Assembly: GCF_000378465.1 (NCBI RefSeq) | Contig: NZ_KB899921.1 | Coordinates: 62,001-126,000 of the forward strand | Origin: Elioraea tepidiphila DSM 17972 | GTDB lineage: Bacteria > Pseudomonadota > Alphaproteobacteria > Acetobacterales > Acetobacteraceae | Reading direction: 5' to 3' | Length of the DNA: 64,000 bases | The notes under the pieces: model-generated | What the model was told of the DNA's origin: nothing | What the model saw: the letters and a program-made list of their open reading frames with translations, nothing else | The model's database searches: none | Shown here: one piece after another, positions 8,351 through 16,434 of the stretch | Numbering within the stretch: the stretch's first letter is position 1 | How the letters are laid out: the number at the start of each line of letters is the position of its first letter | Made by a program: the position numbers and the translations under genes

Positions 8351-9894
8351 CAGGTCGTTTCCTTGGCGGCGCGGGCGAGCGAATCGGCGATGTCCACGCC
8401 CGGTTCGCGCGCGAGCTGCGCGCCGGCCATGGCGAGCTGGTCGAGGGCGGCCGCCCCGCCCGGGTCCTCGCGCGCGGCATCGACCGCTGCGCGCAGTGCC
8501 GCCTGCGGCACGGCGATCGGCCCGGTCGGCAGAGGCACGGTGACAGGGGCGCTGTCGGTCTGGTCGAGGATGCGCTCCAGCACCGCGCGGCGGAACTGGT
8601 GGATGCCTTCCTCGAGCTCGATCGTGGTCGCGAAGCCTGACCCATCGCCGATCGGCACGGGGCGAAGCGCGCCGCTGCCCTCGGGGATGAGCGATGCCGC
8701 CTCGGGGCTGAGCGCGGCGGCGAGCAGGGCGCGCGCGGCGGCAAGGTCGCGCGGCTCGGTGATCGTCGGGCCATAGACGCGGCGGAAGATCGGCGCGACC
8801 TCCAGTGCGGCGAGCGCCATGGCCGCGTCCGAGAGTCCTTCCGGATAGAGATCGAGCCCGTAGGGCCGGTCGAGCACGCGCGCGACCCAGCGGCGATAAT
8901 GCTCCGTGCCGATGCGGAACGCACCCACCGCGCCCATGAGCACGGCGCCCGCCAGCCCGATCGGACCGCCGAGCGTCGCGACCAGGCCGGTCGCACCCTT
9001 GAGTGCGCCCGAGAGTCCGCCCGCGGCGGTGGAGATCAGCTTCGCCAGCGGATCATTGCCGCTGATCTCGGCGACCAGCGACGAGGCGCGGCTCGCCGCC
9101 TCGGCGACCGCCGCCGTATCCACTGTGCCCGAAGCGGTGCTCCTGACCACGGCGAGCGCGCTGTCGGCGAGCGTGGTGACGCGCGCTGCCGTACGCGCGA
9201 GGGGAAGGTCGGGGGCCACCGAGGCGACCACCTCGGCGATGGTGCGCGCGTTCGCGGCGATCCGCTCGGCATTGGCGAGCGCGGCGCGGGCCTGCGAGGC
9301 CGTCTCGACCGTGCGCGCGGCCTCGGCGCGGATCTCGCCCTCCCGCGCGAGCGCCGCGTCGGCGCGCTGGCGGGCGGACGCGGCCTCGGCGGTCTTCTCG
9401 GCGGCGGTGCGGGTCGCCTCGCGCGCGGCCTCGCGGTCGCCGGAGGTCGATCGGGTGCCGAAATAGAAGCCGAGCACGGTGCCGAGCAGCCCGGCGAGCT
9501 CGCCGGTCGTGCCGAGGCCGAGCTGGCGCTGGAACACGATCGCCGCCACGCCGAGGATGATGATGAACAGGCCGATGCAGGCGCGCACCGTCCCCTCCGG
9601 CACGCCGAGCGGCATGCCCTGGACCAGCGCGAAGGCCTTGAGCCGCGCCTCCTGGATGTCGGCGGCGCTGGCGCCCGGCAGGGGCTCGCCGCACCATTCG
9701 GCCGAGCGGCGGATCGAGCGGTGCAGCAGGATGATCAGCGTGGCGAGCAGGGCGAGCACGAGCCCGATCCCGCCGCCGACGATCCAGGCGGTCTCGGGCG
9801 CCGCGGCAGCGGTGCCGCCGACGATCACCTGCTGGGCAAGGGCGGGGGAGGACAGGAGGAGCAGGAGGGTCGGGGCGAGCAGGCGGTCGGGCAT
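8350..9894 (-). CDS. Membrane protein with coiled coil, unknown function
   Basis: A 514-residue protein. Residues 1-20 look like a cleavable signal peptide ending PALAQ. Transmembrane segments follow at about 37-58 and 103-121 (CIGLFIIILGVAAIVF), then a glycine-rich membrane segment ending in GTVLGFYFGTRS near 140. Residues about 150-220 form an Ala/Glu/Arg coiled coil (TRTAAEKTAEAASARQRADA). A second hydrophobic glycine-rich stretch lies near 300-335, followed by a soluble C-terminal domain. I do not recognise the family. It leads the trio with the lipoprotein and the lytic enzyme, which suggests an envelope scaffold. A candidate minus-strand promoter lies at 9944-9972. Confidence 0.7.
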   Translation of the reverse strand: MPDRLLAPTLLLLLSSPALAQQVIVGGTAAAAPETAWIVGGGIGLVLALLATLIILLHRSIRRSAEWCGEPLPGASAADIQEARLKAFALVQGMPLGVPEGTVRACIGLFIIILGVAAIVFQRQLGLGTTGELAGLLGTVLGFYFGTRSTSGDREAAREATRTAAEKTAEAASARQRADAALAREGEIRAEAARTVETASQARAALANAERIAANARTIAEVVASVAPDLPLARTAARVTTLADSALAVVRSTASGTVDTAAVAEAASRASSLVAEISGNDPLAKLISTAAGGLSGALKGATGLVATLGGPIGLAGAVLMGAVGAFRIGTEHYRRWVARVLDRPYGLDLYPEGLSDAAMALAALEVAPIFRRVYGPTITEPRDLAAARALLAAALSPEAASLIPEGSGALRPVPIGDGSGFATTIELEEGIHQFRRAVLERILDQTDSAPVTVPLPTGPIAVPQAALRAAVDAAREDPGGAAALDQLAMAGAQLAREPGVDIADSLARAAKETT

Positions 9895-9943
9895 GACGGC
9901 TCCGTTCCGGGCGGGGCGGGGAGGGCCGCGTCGGACTTCAGTC

Positions 9944-9972
9944 CTTATAGGATAAAATACCTAATCAGTCCA
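9944..9972 (-). promoter_or_regulatory. Candidate sigma-70 promoter for the envelope trio
   Basis: On the minus strand a TGGACT (-35, 9967-9972) and TATAAG (-10, 9944-9949) are separated by exactly 17 bp, in an AT-rich patch that stands out from the surrounding GC-rich DNA. Transcription would begin near 9937, about 43 nt before the ATG at 9894. The same patch could also serve the divergent gene at 10046, but I see no comparable -35 on the plus strand. Confidence 0.4.
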
Positions 9973-10045
9973 TGACGATCGCCGCCCCGGGTTGGCAGAG
10001 GCCGCGCGCGCGGCGATGCTGCCCACCTCGCAGGGAGGACCCGCC

Positions 10046-10585
10046 TTGGATCACGCAGTCCCGGCCGACACCGCCTCGGCCGCCTGGAAGGACGAGGTGT
10101 TCGCCGCGCTCGAAGGCGCCGGCGTCAGCCAGGTGCACTACGTGCCGGATGCCGGCCACGCGACCCTGATCGCGCGCGCCCATGCGCACCCCAAGATGCG
10201 CGCGGTGCCGTTGACCACCGAGGAGGAGGGGGTGGCGGGCTGCGTCGGCGCTTGGCTGGGCGGCGCACGCGCGGTGCTGCTGATGCAGTCCTCCGGCGTC
10301 GGCAACTGCATCAACATGCTGAGCCTGATCCGCAACTGCGGCGCGCCGTTCCTGACGCTCGTGACGATGCGCGGCGAGTGGGCCGAGTTCAATCCGTGGC
10401 AGGTGCCAATGAGCCGGGCCACCGAGACCGTGCTGGAGGCGATGGGGGTGGCGGTGCAGCGGGTGGATCGGGCCGAGGACGCGGCCGAGACCGTCGATGC
10501 CGCGGCTTCCCTCGCCTATGGCGCGTCGCAGGCGGTGGCGGTGCTGCTCTCGCAGCGGCTGATCGGGCGGAAGGTGTGGAAGTGA
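10046..10585 (+). CDS. TPP-dependent decarboxylase, alpha (PYR-domain) subunit, ComD-like
   Basis: A 179-residue subunit carrying only the pyrimidine-binding half of a TPP enzyme: it has the glutamate-bearing LTTEEEGVAGCVGAWLGG region and LLMQSSGVGNCINMLS. A single-domain alpha subunit of this size, followed by a separate beta subunit, is typical of sulfopyruvate decarboxylase (ComD/ComE); phosphonopyruvate decarboxylase is usually one longer chain. I chose the TTG at 10046 because GGGAGGA lies 6 nt upstream and the length then fits. An ATG at 9992 has no ribosome site. It overlaps the beta gene by 4 nt. The 2-oxoacid substrate is inferred. Confidence 0.8.
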   Translation: MDHAVPADTASAAWKDEVFAALEGAGVSQVHYVPDAGHATLIARAHAHPKMRAVPLTTEEEGVAGCVGAWLGGARAVLLMQSSGVGNCINMLSLIRNCGAPFLTLVTMRGEWAEFNPWQVPMSRATETVLEAMGVAVQRVDRAEDAAETVDAAASLAYGASQAVAVLLSQRLIGRKVWK

Positions 10586-11166
10586 GCGCGATGCTGGAAC
10601 GGCGCGAGGCCGTGCGTTCGCTGCTGGCCGATCGGCCGGCCGGGCTGCTGGTGGTGGCCGGGCTCGGCACGCCGGCCTACGACCTTTTCGCCGCGGGCGA
10701 CCACGACGCCAATTTCTATCTCTGGGGCGCGATGGGCGGGGCGGCGATGATCGGCCTCGGGCTTGCGCTGGCGCAGCCGGACCGGCCGGTCCTGGTGCTC
10801 ACCGGGGACGGCGAGGCGCTGATGGGGCTCGGCGCACTCGCCACCATCGGCGCGCAGAAGCCGGCAAACCTGATGATCGTGGTGCTCGACAACGGGCATT
10901 TCGGCGAGACCGGGATGCAGAAGAGCCACACCAGCCTCGGCACCGACCTGCCGCGCGTCGCCGAGGCGTGCGGCTTCGCGTGGGCCGAGACCGTGCGCGA
11001 CATGGGCGCGATCGCGGCGCTGCGCGGGCGGCTTGCGAAGCCCGCGGGGCCGGGGCTGGTGCGCGCGATCATCGGCGCCGAGCCCACGCCCAAGGCGCTG
11101 CCGGCGCGCGATGGCGCCTATCTCGCGACCCGGTTCCGCGCAGCGCTTGGCCTCGGGCCGGGTTGA
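10582..11166 (+). CDS. TPP-dependent decarboxylase, beta (PP-domain) subunit, ComE-like
   Basis: A 194-residue subunit with the TPP diphosphate/Mg motif: LTGDGEALMGLGAL begins GDG and the closing asparagine lies in VVLDNGHFGETG about 27 residues later. With the preceding alpha subunit it forms a complete active site. The GTG at 10582 overlaps the alpha stop as GTGA, showing coupling; an ATG at 10591 is an alternative. The enzyme would decarboxylate a 3-carbon 2-oxoacid such as sulfopyruvate or phosphonopyruvate to an aldehyde. No phosphonopyruvate mutase, Xsc or phosphonoacetaldehyde hydrolase is in the window to settle which. Confidence 0.82.
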   Translation: MSAMLERREAVRSLLADRPAGLLVVAGLGTPAYDLFAAGDHDANFYLWGAMGGAAMIGLGLALAQPDRPVLVLTGDGEALMGLGALATIGAQKPANLMIVVLDNGHFGETGMQKSHTSLGTDLPRVAEACGFAWAETVRDMGAIAALRGRLAKPAGPGLVRAIIGAEPTPKALPARDGAYLATRFRAALGLGPG

Positions 11167-11221
11167 CCGGGCCGGTCGGCGACCCGACCATCCACGCGCC
11201 ACGACACCACGGGAGAAGCCG

Positions 11222-11617
11222 ATGCCGCAGGATCCGTTCTTCAACCAGACGCTGTTCGACAAGGGGCTCGAGGTCCGCAAGGCGGTGCTCGGCAAGGACT
11301 ACGTCGAGTCCTCGATCGCCAAGGCCGACGACTTCATGACCGCGTTCCAGGAGTTCACCACCCAGTATTGCTGGGGAATCATCTGGAACCGCCCGGGGCT
11401 GGATCGGCGCACGCGCAGCTTCCTCAACATGGCGATGCTGATCGCGCTCAACCGCCCGAACGAGCTGCGCCTGCATATCGGCGGCGCGCTCGAGAACGGC
11501 ATCACCAAGGACGAGATCAAGGAGGTCTGCCTCCAGGCGTTCGTGTATTGCGGCGTGCCAGCGAGCCTGGATGCGTTCAAGGTCGCGCAGGAGGTGTTCA
11601 AGGCGCGCGGAATCTGA
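11222..11617 (+). CDS. Carboxymuconolactone decarboxylase family protein
   Basis: A 131-residue all-helical protein of the CMD/AhpD superfamily. The family core reads IIWNRPGLDRRTRSFLNMAM, then ELRLHIGGALENGITKDEIKE and VYCGVPASLDAF. It has a single cysteine in YCGVP and lacks the CxxC of peroxidase-type AhpD, so a lyase or isomerase-type role like PcaC is more likely than antioxidant activity. It lies 55 nt after the split TPP decarboxylase in the same direction and probably belongs to that catabolic operon. There are no other protocatechuate-pathway genes here, so assignment as true PcaC would be overreach. Confidence 0.85.
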   Translation: MPQDPFFNQTLFDKGLEVRKAVLGKDYVESSIAKADDFMTAFQEFTTQYCWGIIWNRPGLDRRTRSFLNMAMLIALNRPNELRLHIGGALENGITKDEIKEVCLQAFVYCGVPASLDAFKVAQEVFKARGI

Positions 11618-11634
11618 CGAGAACGGCGCGCATG

Positions 11635-12786
11635 TCAGTTCCGGGGGGCGGCGCGGCCGCTCGCCCGGAACGCGCGCCAGAGGTCGCTCGCCATCACCGC
11701 CTCGGCGGCGACGCGATGGCCCTCGCCGCTCCAATGCGCGTCCGTTTCGAACTCGAAGCGGTGGCCGGTACGCCGGTGCTCCGCGGCGAAGACCGGTTCG
11801 AGGTCGAGCACGCCGAACCCCGACGCAGCGGCCTTGGCCATCAGGCTGCGCCGCATCAGGGCGAAATACGCCCCCTCGCTCGCCGCGACGCCGTCGGGCG
11901 TGTAGAGCTCCGGCCTGCGGCCGTCGAGCGCGAGCAGCACGCGGTTTGGCGCGAGCCCGGTCATCTCCGGCAGCAGGGCGAGGAAGCGGTCGATCGCGGC
12001 CTCGGACAGGCGGATGCGTTCGGGCTCGGCCGTCGCGCGGACATTGCCGACATAGCCGTTCGCCCGTGCCACGCCGAGCAGCATGTCGCGCAGCCGTGCC
12101 GCCGCCAGGTTGCCCTGGAGGTTGAAGATCACGTAGCGGGCGAGCGCAGATTGCTGGACGAGTCTGCGCAGCATGCTCGGCGTGAAGTCGAAGCGGGTGA
12201 GTTCGAGCGATCCGTCCGCGCGCGGCACGAACAGGTGAAAGCCCGGCCCGTGCTTGTAGGTGCTCAGGCTCTCATCGAAGTCGTTGCCGACCACGACGAT
12301 CACGAGATGCGTCGCGCCATAGTCGCGGACGGCCGCGGCGGCGAAGACGAGATACTGCGACAGCGGCGCGCCGGATGCGGCGAATGCGTAGACGCGCGCG
12401 TCCGGTGCCGCCGCTTGGCCGAGCCGCGCCTGAAGGGTCTCGCCCCACGGCACCATCAACGCCTCGACATAGGAGTCGCCGATCACGGCCAGCAGGGGTC
12501 GCGGGTCGTCGCGCGCGTAGTCGATGTCGCTGACATACCCGGCGTTGTTGGTGCGCCCGCGATTGACGATCGCGAAATCGGGCCCGACCGACCAGACGAA
12601 GTCGCGATTGGCGGCGAAGCGGAACACCGGTGTCTCGGCGTTCACCGGCTGGCTGCGCAGCCCCGTGGCGACCGGCAGGAAGCGCAGCACGACCTCCGCC
12701 ACCGCGCCGAACACCACGAGCGGCAGCATCATGGCGATGGTGGTGAGCAGAAGCCGCCGAAGCCGGCCTGGTGGCGATGGGGTCAT
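11635..12786 (-). CDS. SGNH/GDSL hydrolase, membrane-anchored, AlgX/AlgJ-like
   Basis: A 383-residue protein with one N-terminal transmembrane segment (about residues 10-33), so it is probably anchored with its catalytic domain in the periplasm. The SGNH motifs are visible: LLAVIGDSYVEA with the nucleophile serine near residue 104, a Gly/Asn block around IVVVGNDFDE, and the C-terminal DAHWSGEGH carrying the catalytic Asp and His. Such enzymes esterify or de-esterify polysaccharide acetyl groups or lipids. It is convergent with the decarboxylase operon and has no polysaccharide cluster beside it, so its substrate is unknown. Confidence 0.78.
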   Translation of the reverse strand: MTPSPPGRLRRLLLTTIAMMLPLVVFGAVAEVVLRFLPVATGLRSQPVNAETPVFRFAANRDFVWSVGPDFAIVNRGRTNNAGYVSDIDYARDDPRPLLAVIGDSYVEALMVPWGETLQARLGQAAAPDARVYAFAASGAPLSQYLVFAAAAVRDYGATHLVIVVVGNDFDESLSTYKHGPGFHLFVPRADGSLELTRFDFTPSMLRRLVQQSALARYVIFNLQGNLAAARLRDMLLGVARANGYVGNVRATAEPERIRLSEAAIDRFLALLPEMTGLAPNRVLLALDGRRPELYTPDGVAASEGAYFALMRRSLMAKAAASGFGVLDLEPVFAAEHRRTGHRFEFETDAHWSGEGHRVAAEAVMASDLWRAFRASGRAAPRN

Positions 12787-12920
12787 GGCCGACTCCTCGA
12801 CAAGCGCAGTCGTGCTGTCAACGCGGGCCGGCGTTGTGCCGCCGCCGGGGCTCCTCTACCGTCCGCCGCGGCGCGACGGGAGCCGTCGCGCAGGATCATC
12901 CCCGGGAGAGGACTCGACGC

Positions 12921-13811
12921 ATGGCCGGCATGATCTCGCCGCCCGCCGCCATCGCCTTCATCGGCCTTGGCAAGATGGGCGTGCCGATGGCCGCGCGGCT
13001 GATCGGTGCCGGCTTCACGCTGCGGGGCTGGGACCTCGCCCCGCCGGCGCGCGTCGCCGCCTCGGCGGCGGGGATTCCGCTCGGCGCCTCGGCCGCCGAA
13101 GCGTGCCGCGATGCCGCCGCCGTCATCACCATGCTGCCGGACGGCAAGGCGGTGCGGGCCGCGCTGGAGGATCCGGCGGTCGTCGCCGCCCTGACGGCGG
13201 AGACCCTGGTGATCGACATGTCCTCATCCGACCCGCTCGGCACGCGCGCCCTGCACGCGGCGCTGGCCGCGCGCGGCATCGCGCTGATCGACGCGCCGGT
13301 CTCGGGCGGCGTGTCGCGCGCGATCGACGGCACGCTCGCCATCATGGCGGGCGGCGAGGGCGCGGCGATCGACCGCGCCGAGGCCCTGTTCGCGGCCATG
13401 GGCAAGCACATCTTCCGCTGCGGCCCGCCCGGGGCGGGCCACGCGATGAAGGCGCTCAACAACTATGTCTCGGCGGCAGGCCTGGTCGCGGCGATCGAGG
13501 CGGTGGCCGTGGGCGCGCGGTTCGGGCTCGATGCCGCAACGATGGTCGATGTGCTGAACGCTTCGACCGGGCGCAACAACGCGACCGAGGTGAAGCTGAA
13601 GCAGCACATCCTCTCGGGCGGATTCGGCTCGGGCTTCTCGATCGGGCTGATGGCCAAGGACCTCGCCACTGCCGGCGCGCTCGCCGAGGCGATCGGCGTG
13701 GAGGCACCCCTCGCGGCGGAGATGGCGCGGCGCTGGCGCGCCGCCGCCGCCGACCTCGGCGCGGCGGCCGACCACACCGCGATCGCCCGGTTGATCCTGC
13801 CGCAGGCCTGA
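12921..13811 (+). CDS. NAD(P)-dependent beta-hydroxyacid dehydrogenase (3-hydroxyisobutyrate dehydrogenase family)
   Basis: A 296-residue dehydrogenase, normal family length. The N-terminus has the Rossmann motif AFIGLGKMGVPMAARL. The substrate-binding signature is DAPVSGGVSRA near residue 123, GHAMKALNNY carries the catalytic lysine near 173, and KDLATA lies in the C-terminal helical domain. ATG 12921 is preceded by GGGAGAGGA. Family members reduce or oxidise 3-hydroxyisobutyrate, tartronate semialdehyde, succinic semialdehyde or 3-sulfolactaldehyde; the sequence seen here does not decide between them. The split TPP decarboxylase nearby makes an acid/aldehyde interconversion plausible. Confidence 0.85.
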   Translation: MAGMISPPAAIAFIGLGKMGVPMAARLIGAGFTLRGWDLAPPARVAASAAGIPLGASAAEACRDAAAVITMLPDGKAVRAALEDPAVVAALTAETLVIDMSSSDPLGTRALHAALAARGIALIDAPVSGGVSRAIDGTLAIMAGGEGAAIDRAEALFAAMGKHIFRCGPPGAGHAMKALNNYVSAAGLVAAIEAVAVGARFGLDAATMVDVLNASTGRNNATEVKLKQHILSGGFGSGFSIGLMAKDLATAGALAEAIGVEAPLAAEMARRWRAAAADLGAAADHTAIARLILPQA

Positions 13812-13923
13812 CGGCGGGGCCGCGACCTGCGCCGGCCTGGGGTGCATCCGCGACAGCATCTGTCGTAACCTCGCTGCGCTCCGGGCGTCGGGCGGGAGCG
13901 GAGACGACGGATCGATCGCAGCG

Positions 13924-16434
13924 ATGGACGCGCCGGAGCCGGCACCGATCGCTTCCCCGAGGCCGCGCGCGCCGCGCCGGGCCGGCCTGCTCGCGGCGCT
14001 CGTGCTCGTTCAGGTGGCGCTCGGCGCCTTCATCGGCTTCGCCCTCATCGACCAGCGTGATCGCGCGCGCGCCGAGGCGTTCGGGCTGGCCGAGCAGGCT
14101 GCACGCGCCTGGGCGCGGCAGGTCGGCGAGAACCTGCGCATCGCCGCGCTCACGCTCGATACGCTCGATGCGGGGGATCCGTGGGGCCAGAACCGCCCCG
14201 GCATCCGCCGCGTGATGGTCGATTTCGCCGAGACCATTCCCTGGCTGAACACCGTGTTCATCGCCGATGCCGAGGGCCGGGTGGTGGTCACCTCGCAGCT
14301 GCGCGTGCCGGCGCGCTCGGTACGCGACGAGCCGTTCTTCCGCCACCACCTCACGGCCCCGGGCGGACCCTACCTCGCCGGACCGATCGCCGACCCGGAC
14401 GATGGGCGGCGCGTGCTCGTGCTGAGCCGAAGGCTGGGGCCGAGCTGGCGTGTGCTGGACGGTGTCGCGGTCGCGACCCTGGACGATGCGTTCTTCCGCG
14501 ACCTGTTCCGGTCGGTGGCGCTGCCCTGGCGGCCCTTGGTGCGGCTGGTGCGTGCCGACGGCTCGGTGCTGATCAGCCAGCCCGAGCTGGACATCGGCGG
14601 CGGGCAGGTGTCGCGCGCGGTGCTCGACGGGCGGCTGGGTGTCGCCGGCCGGATCAACGCCGTGCCGCACAGCGACGGTGTGACACGCGATCTCGTGGCG
14701 ATCCCCACCGGTTTTCTAGGCACCGCCGTCACGGTCGGCATCGACCCGCGCGCCATCGATGCGGCGTTCTGGGAGGCCTCGCGCGCCGAGATCGCGGCCG
14801 CCACAGGGCTGTTCCTGACACTCGGTCTGGTTTCGGTGCTGATGGCGCGCGCGCTCGCCGGCGCCGATGAGGCCCGCGCCATCATCGCGCGTCAGGCCCA
14901 GGACCTCGCCGCCAAGGTGGCCGAGCTGGACACCGCGCGCACCGAGGCCGAGCGCGCCAACCGCGCGAAGAGCGACTTCCTCGCCAGCATCAGCCACGAG
15001 CTGCGCACGCCGCTGAACGGTGTGCTGGGGATGAACCGGTTGCTGCTGGAGAGCGGCCTCACCGCCCAGCAGCGCGAGCAGGCCGAGACGGTGCGCGACT
15101 GCGCGCGCGATCTGACCGCGATGATCGAGGCGCTGCTCGATGCCGCCGAGCTCGAGACCGGCACGCTGACTCTGAAGGAGGCCGTGTTCGAGCCGGCCGC
15201 GCTCGGCGAGATGGTGGTCGGGGCCTTCGCCGAGGAGGCCAGGGCGAAGAGGATCGAGCTTGCACTGGTGCTCGGCGAAGGGACCACCGAGCCGCGGCGC
15301 GGCGACCCCGGCCGCGTGCACCAGGTGCTCGCCAATCTGGTCGCCAACGCGGTGCGCTATACCGCTTCCGGATCGGTCGTCGTGCGGATCGACGGGGTTG
15401 AGGACCTGCGCATGGTGGTCGCCGATACCGGCCCCGGCATTCCCCCGGCGCGTCAGGCGAGCGTGTTCGAGCGCTTCGCCGAGGCCGACCCGGCGCGGCC
15501 GCGCAGCCGGCCCGGCGCGGGTCTTGGACTCGCGATCGCGCGCGACCTCGTCGGGCTGATGCGGGGCACGCTCACGCTCGCGAGCCTGCCCGGCAGCGGC
15601 ACGACCGTGACGGTCTCGCTGCCGCTGCCGCGCCAGGCTGCGGCACCTCGGCCGCCGCCGTTTCCCGCCCGGGTGCTGATCGCGGAGCCGCGCCCGGCGA
15701 GCCGCGAGGCGCTCGCCGCGTCCTGTGCCCGTCATGGGATCGCCGCCGATGCCGCCGCCGCTGCCGAGGAGGCGTTGCAGCTCGCCGGGCTCGCGGCCTC
15801 GTCGCGCCGCCCTTACGACGCGGCGATTCTCGCGGCCTCGGGTGACGCGGCGGCAGACGCGGCCCTCGCCCAGGGGCTGCGCCGGCTGGGCGTCGGCGGC
15901 GTCGTGCTGGCCGGCGCGTCGGACCGGGCGGACGGCGCCGATGCCACGCTTGCGCTGCCCGCGAGCCGCGCGGCGATCCGGGCTGCGCTCGAGGTGTGCA
16001 TCGGCGGCAAGGCCCGGTCTGCGCCGGCGCTGCCGCGCCAGGGACGCGTGCTGGTGGCAGAGGACAACAGTGTCAGCCGGACCCTGTTGCAGCGGCTGCT
16101 GGAACGTGCCGGCTGGCGCGTCACGACCGCGGAGGACGGCGCGCGCGCCGTGCACGCGGCCGAGCATGACGGGCCGTTCGACGTCGTGCTGATGGACGTG
16201 CAGATGCCGGTGATGGATGGCATCGCGGCCACCCGGGCGATCCGCACCCTTGGCGGTGCGGCCGGGCTGGTGCCGATCGTCGCGGTGACCGCCTTTGCCC
16301 TGCCCTCCGACCGCGACCGCTGCCTGAGTGCGGGGATGGATGGATTCCTGACCAAGCCGGTCGATCCGGACGCGCTGTTCGCGGTGCTGGAGCGGCTGAC
16401 CGGCATTTCGGCGACCACCGCCGCGTCGCGATGA
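13924..16434 (+). CDS. Hybrid sensor histidine kinase/response regulator
   Basis: An 836-residue membrane kinase. Transmembrane segments at about residues 20-43 and 283-300 flank a roughly 240-residue periplasmic sensor with a dCache-like look (FIADAEGRVVVTSQ, RDEPFFRHHL). A short coiled coil leads to the HisKA box ISHELRTPLNGVLG with the phosphorylated His near 359. The ATPase domain has NLVANAVRY, DTGPGIPP and GAGLGLAIARD. A first receiver-like domain (about 575-690) has lost the phosphoacceptor Asp (AILAAS). The second (about 703-825) is intact, with DVVLMDVQMPVMDG. No partner regulator is adjacent. Its stop touches the stop of the convergent ABC gene. Confidence 0.92.
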   Translation: MDAPEPAPIASPRPRAPRRAGLLAALVLVQVALGAFIGFALIDQRDRARAEAFGLAEQAARAWARQVGENLRIAALTLDTLDAGDPWGQNRPGIRRVMVDFAETIPWLNTVFIADAEGRVVVTSQLRVPARSVRDEPFFRHHLTAPGGPYLAGPIADPDDGRRVLVLSRRLGPSWRVLDGVAVATLDDAFFRDLFRSVALPWRPLVRLVRADGSVLISQPELDIGGGQVSRAVLDGRLGVAGRINAVPHSDGVTRDLVAIPTGFLGTAVTVGIDPRAIDAAFWEASRAEIAAATGLFLTLGLVSVLMARALAGADEARAIIARQAQDLAAKVAELDTARTEAERANRAKSDFLASISHELRTPLNGVLGMNRLLLESGLTAQQREQAETVRDCARDLTAMIEALLDAAELETGTLTLKEAVFEPAALGEMVVGAFAEEARAKRIELALVLGEGTTEPRRGDPGRVHQVLANLVANAVRYTASGSVVVRIDGVEDLRMVVADTGPGIPPARQASVFERFAEADPARPRSRPGAGLGLAIARDLVGLMRGTLTLASLPGSGTTVTVSLPLPRQAAAPRPPPFPARVLIAEPRPASREALAASCARHGIAADAAAAAEEALQLAGLAASSRRPYDAAILAASGDAAADAALAQGLRRLGVGGVVLAGASDRADGADATLALPASRAAIRAALEVCIGGKARSAPALPRQGRVLVAEDNSVSRTLLQRLLERAGWRVTTAEDGARAVHAAEHDGPFDVVLMDVQMPVMDGIAATRAIRTLGGAAGLVPIVAVTAFALPSDRDRCLSAGMDGFLTKPVDPDALFAVLERLTGISATTAASR

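Noticed and set aside
10046-11166. Acetolactate synthase or a split phage-type TPP enzyme
   Set aside because: The two subunits lack the central FAD/cofactor domain and total only about 370 residues; size and split match sulfopyruvate-type decarboxylases.
11368-12933. A 521-codon plus-strand frame opposite the SGNH hydrolase
   Set aside because: Low-complexity Arg/Ala/Glu/His composition, no ribosome site, and it runs through two real genes on either strand. The SGNH gene has clear catalytic motifs.
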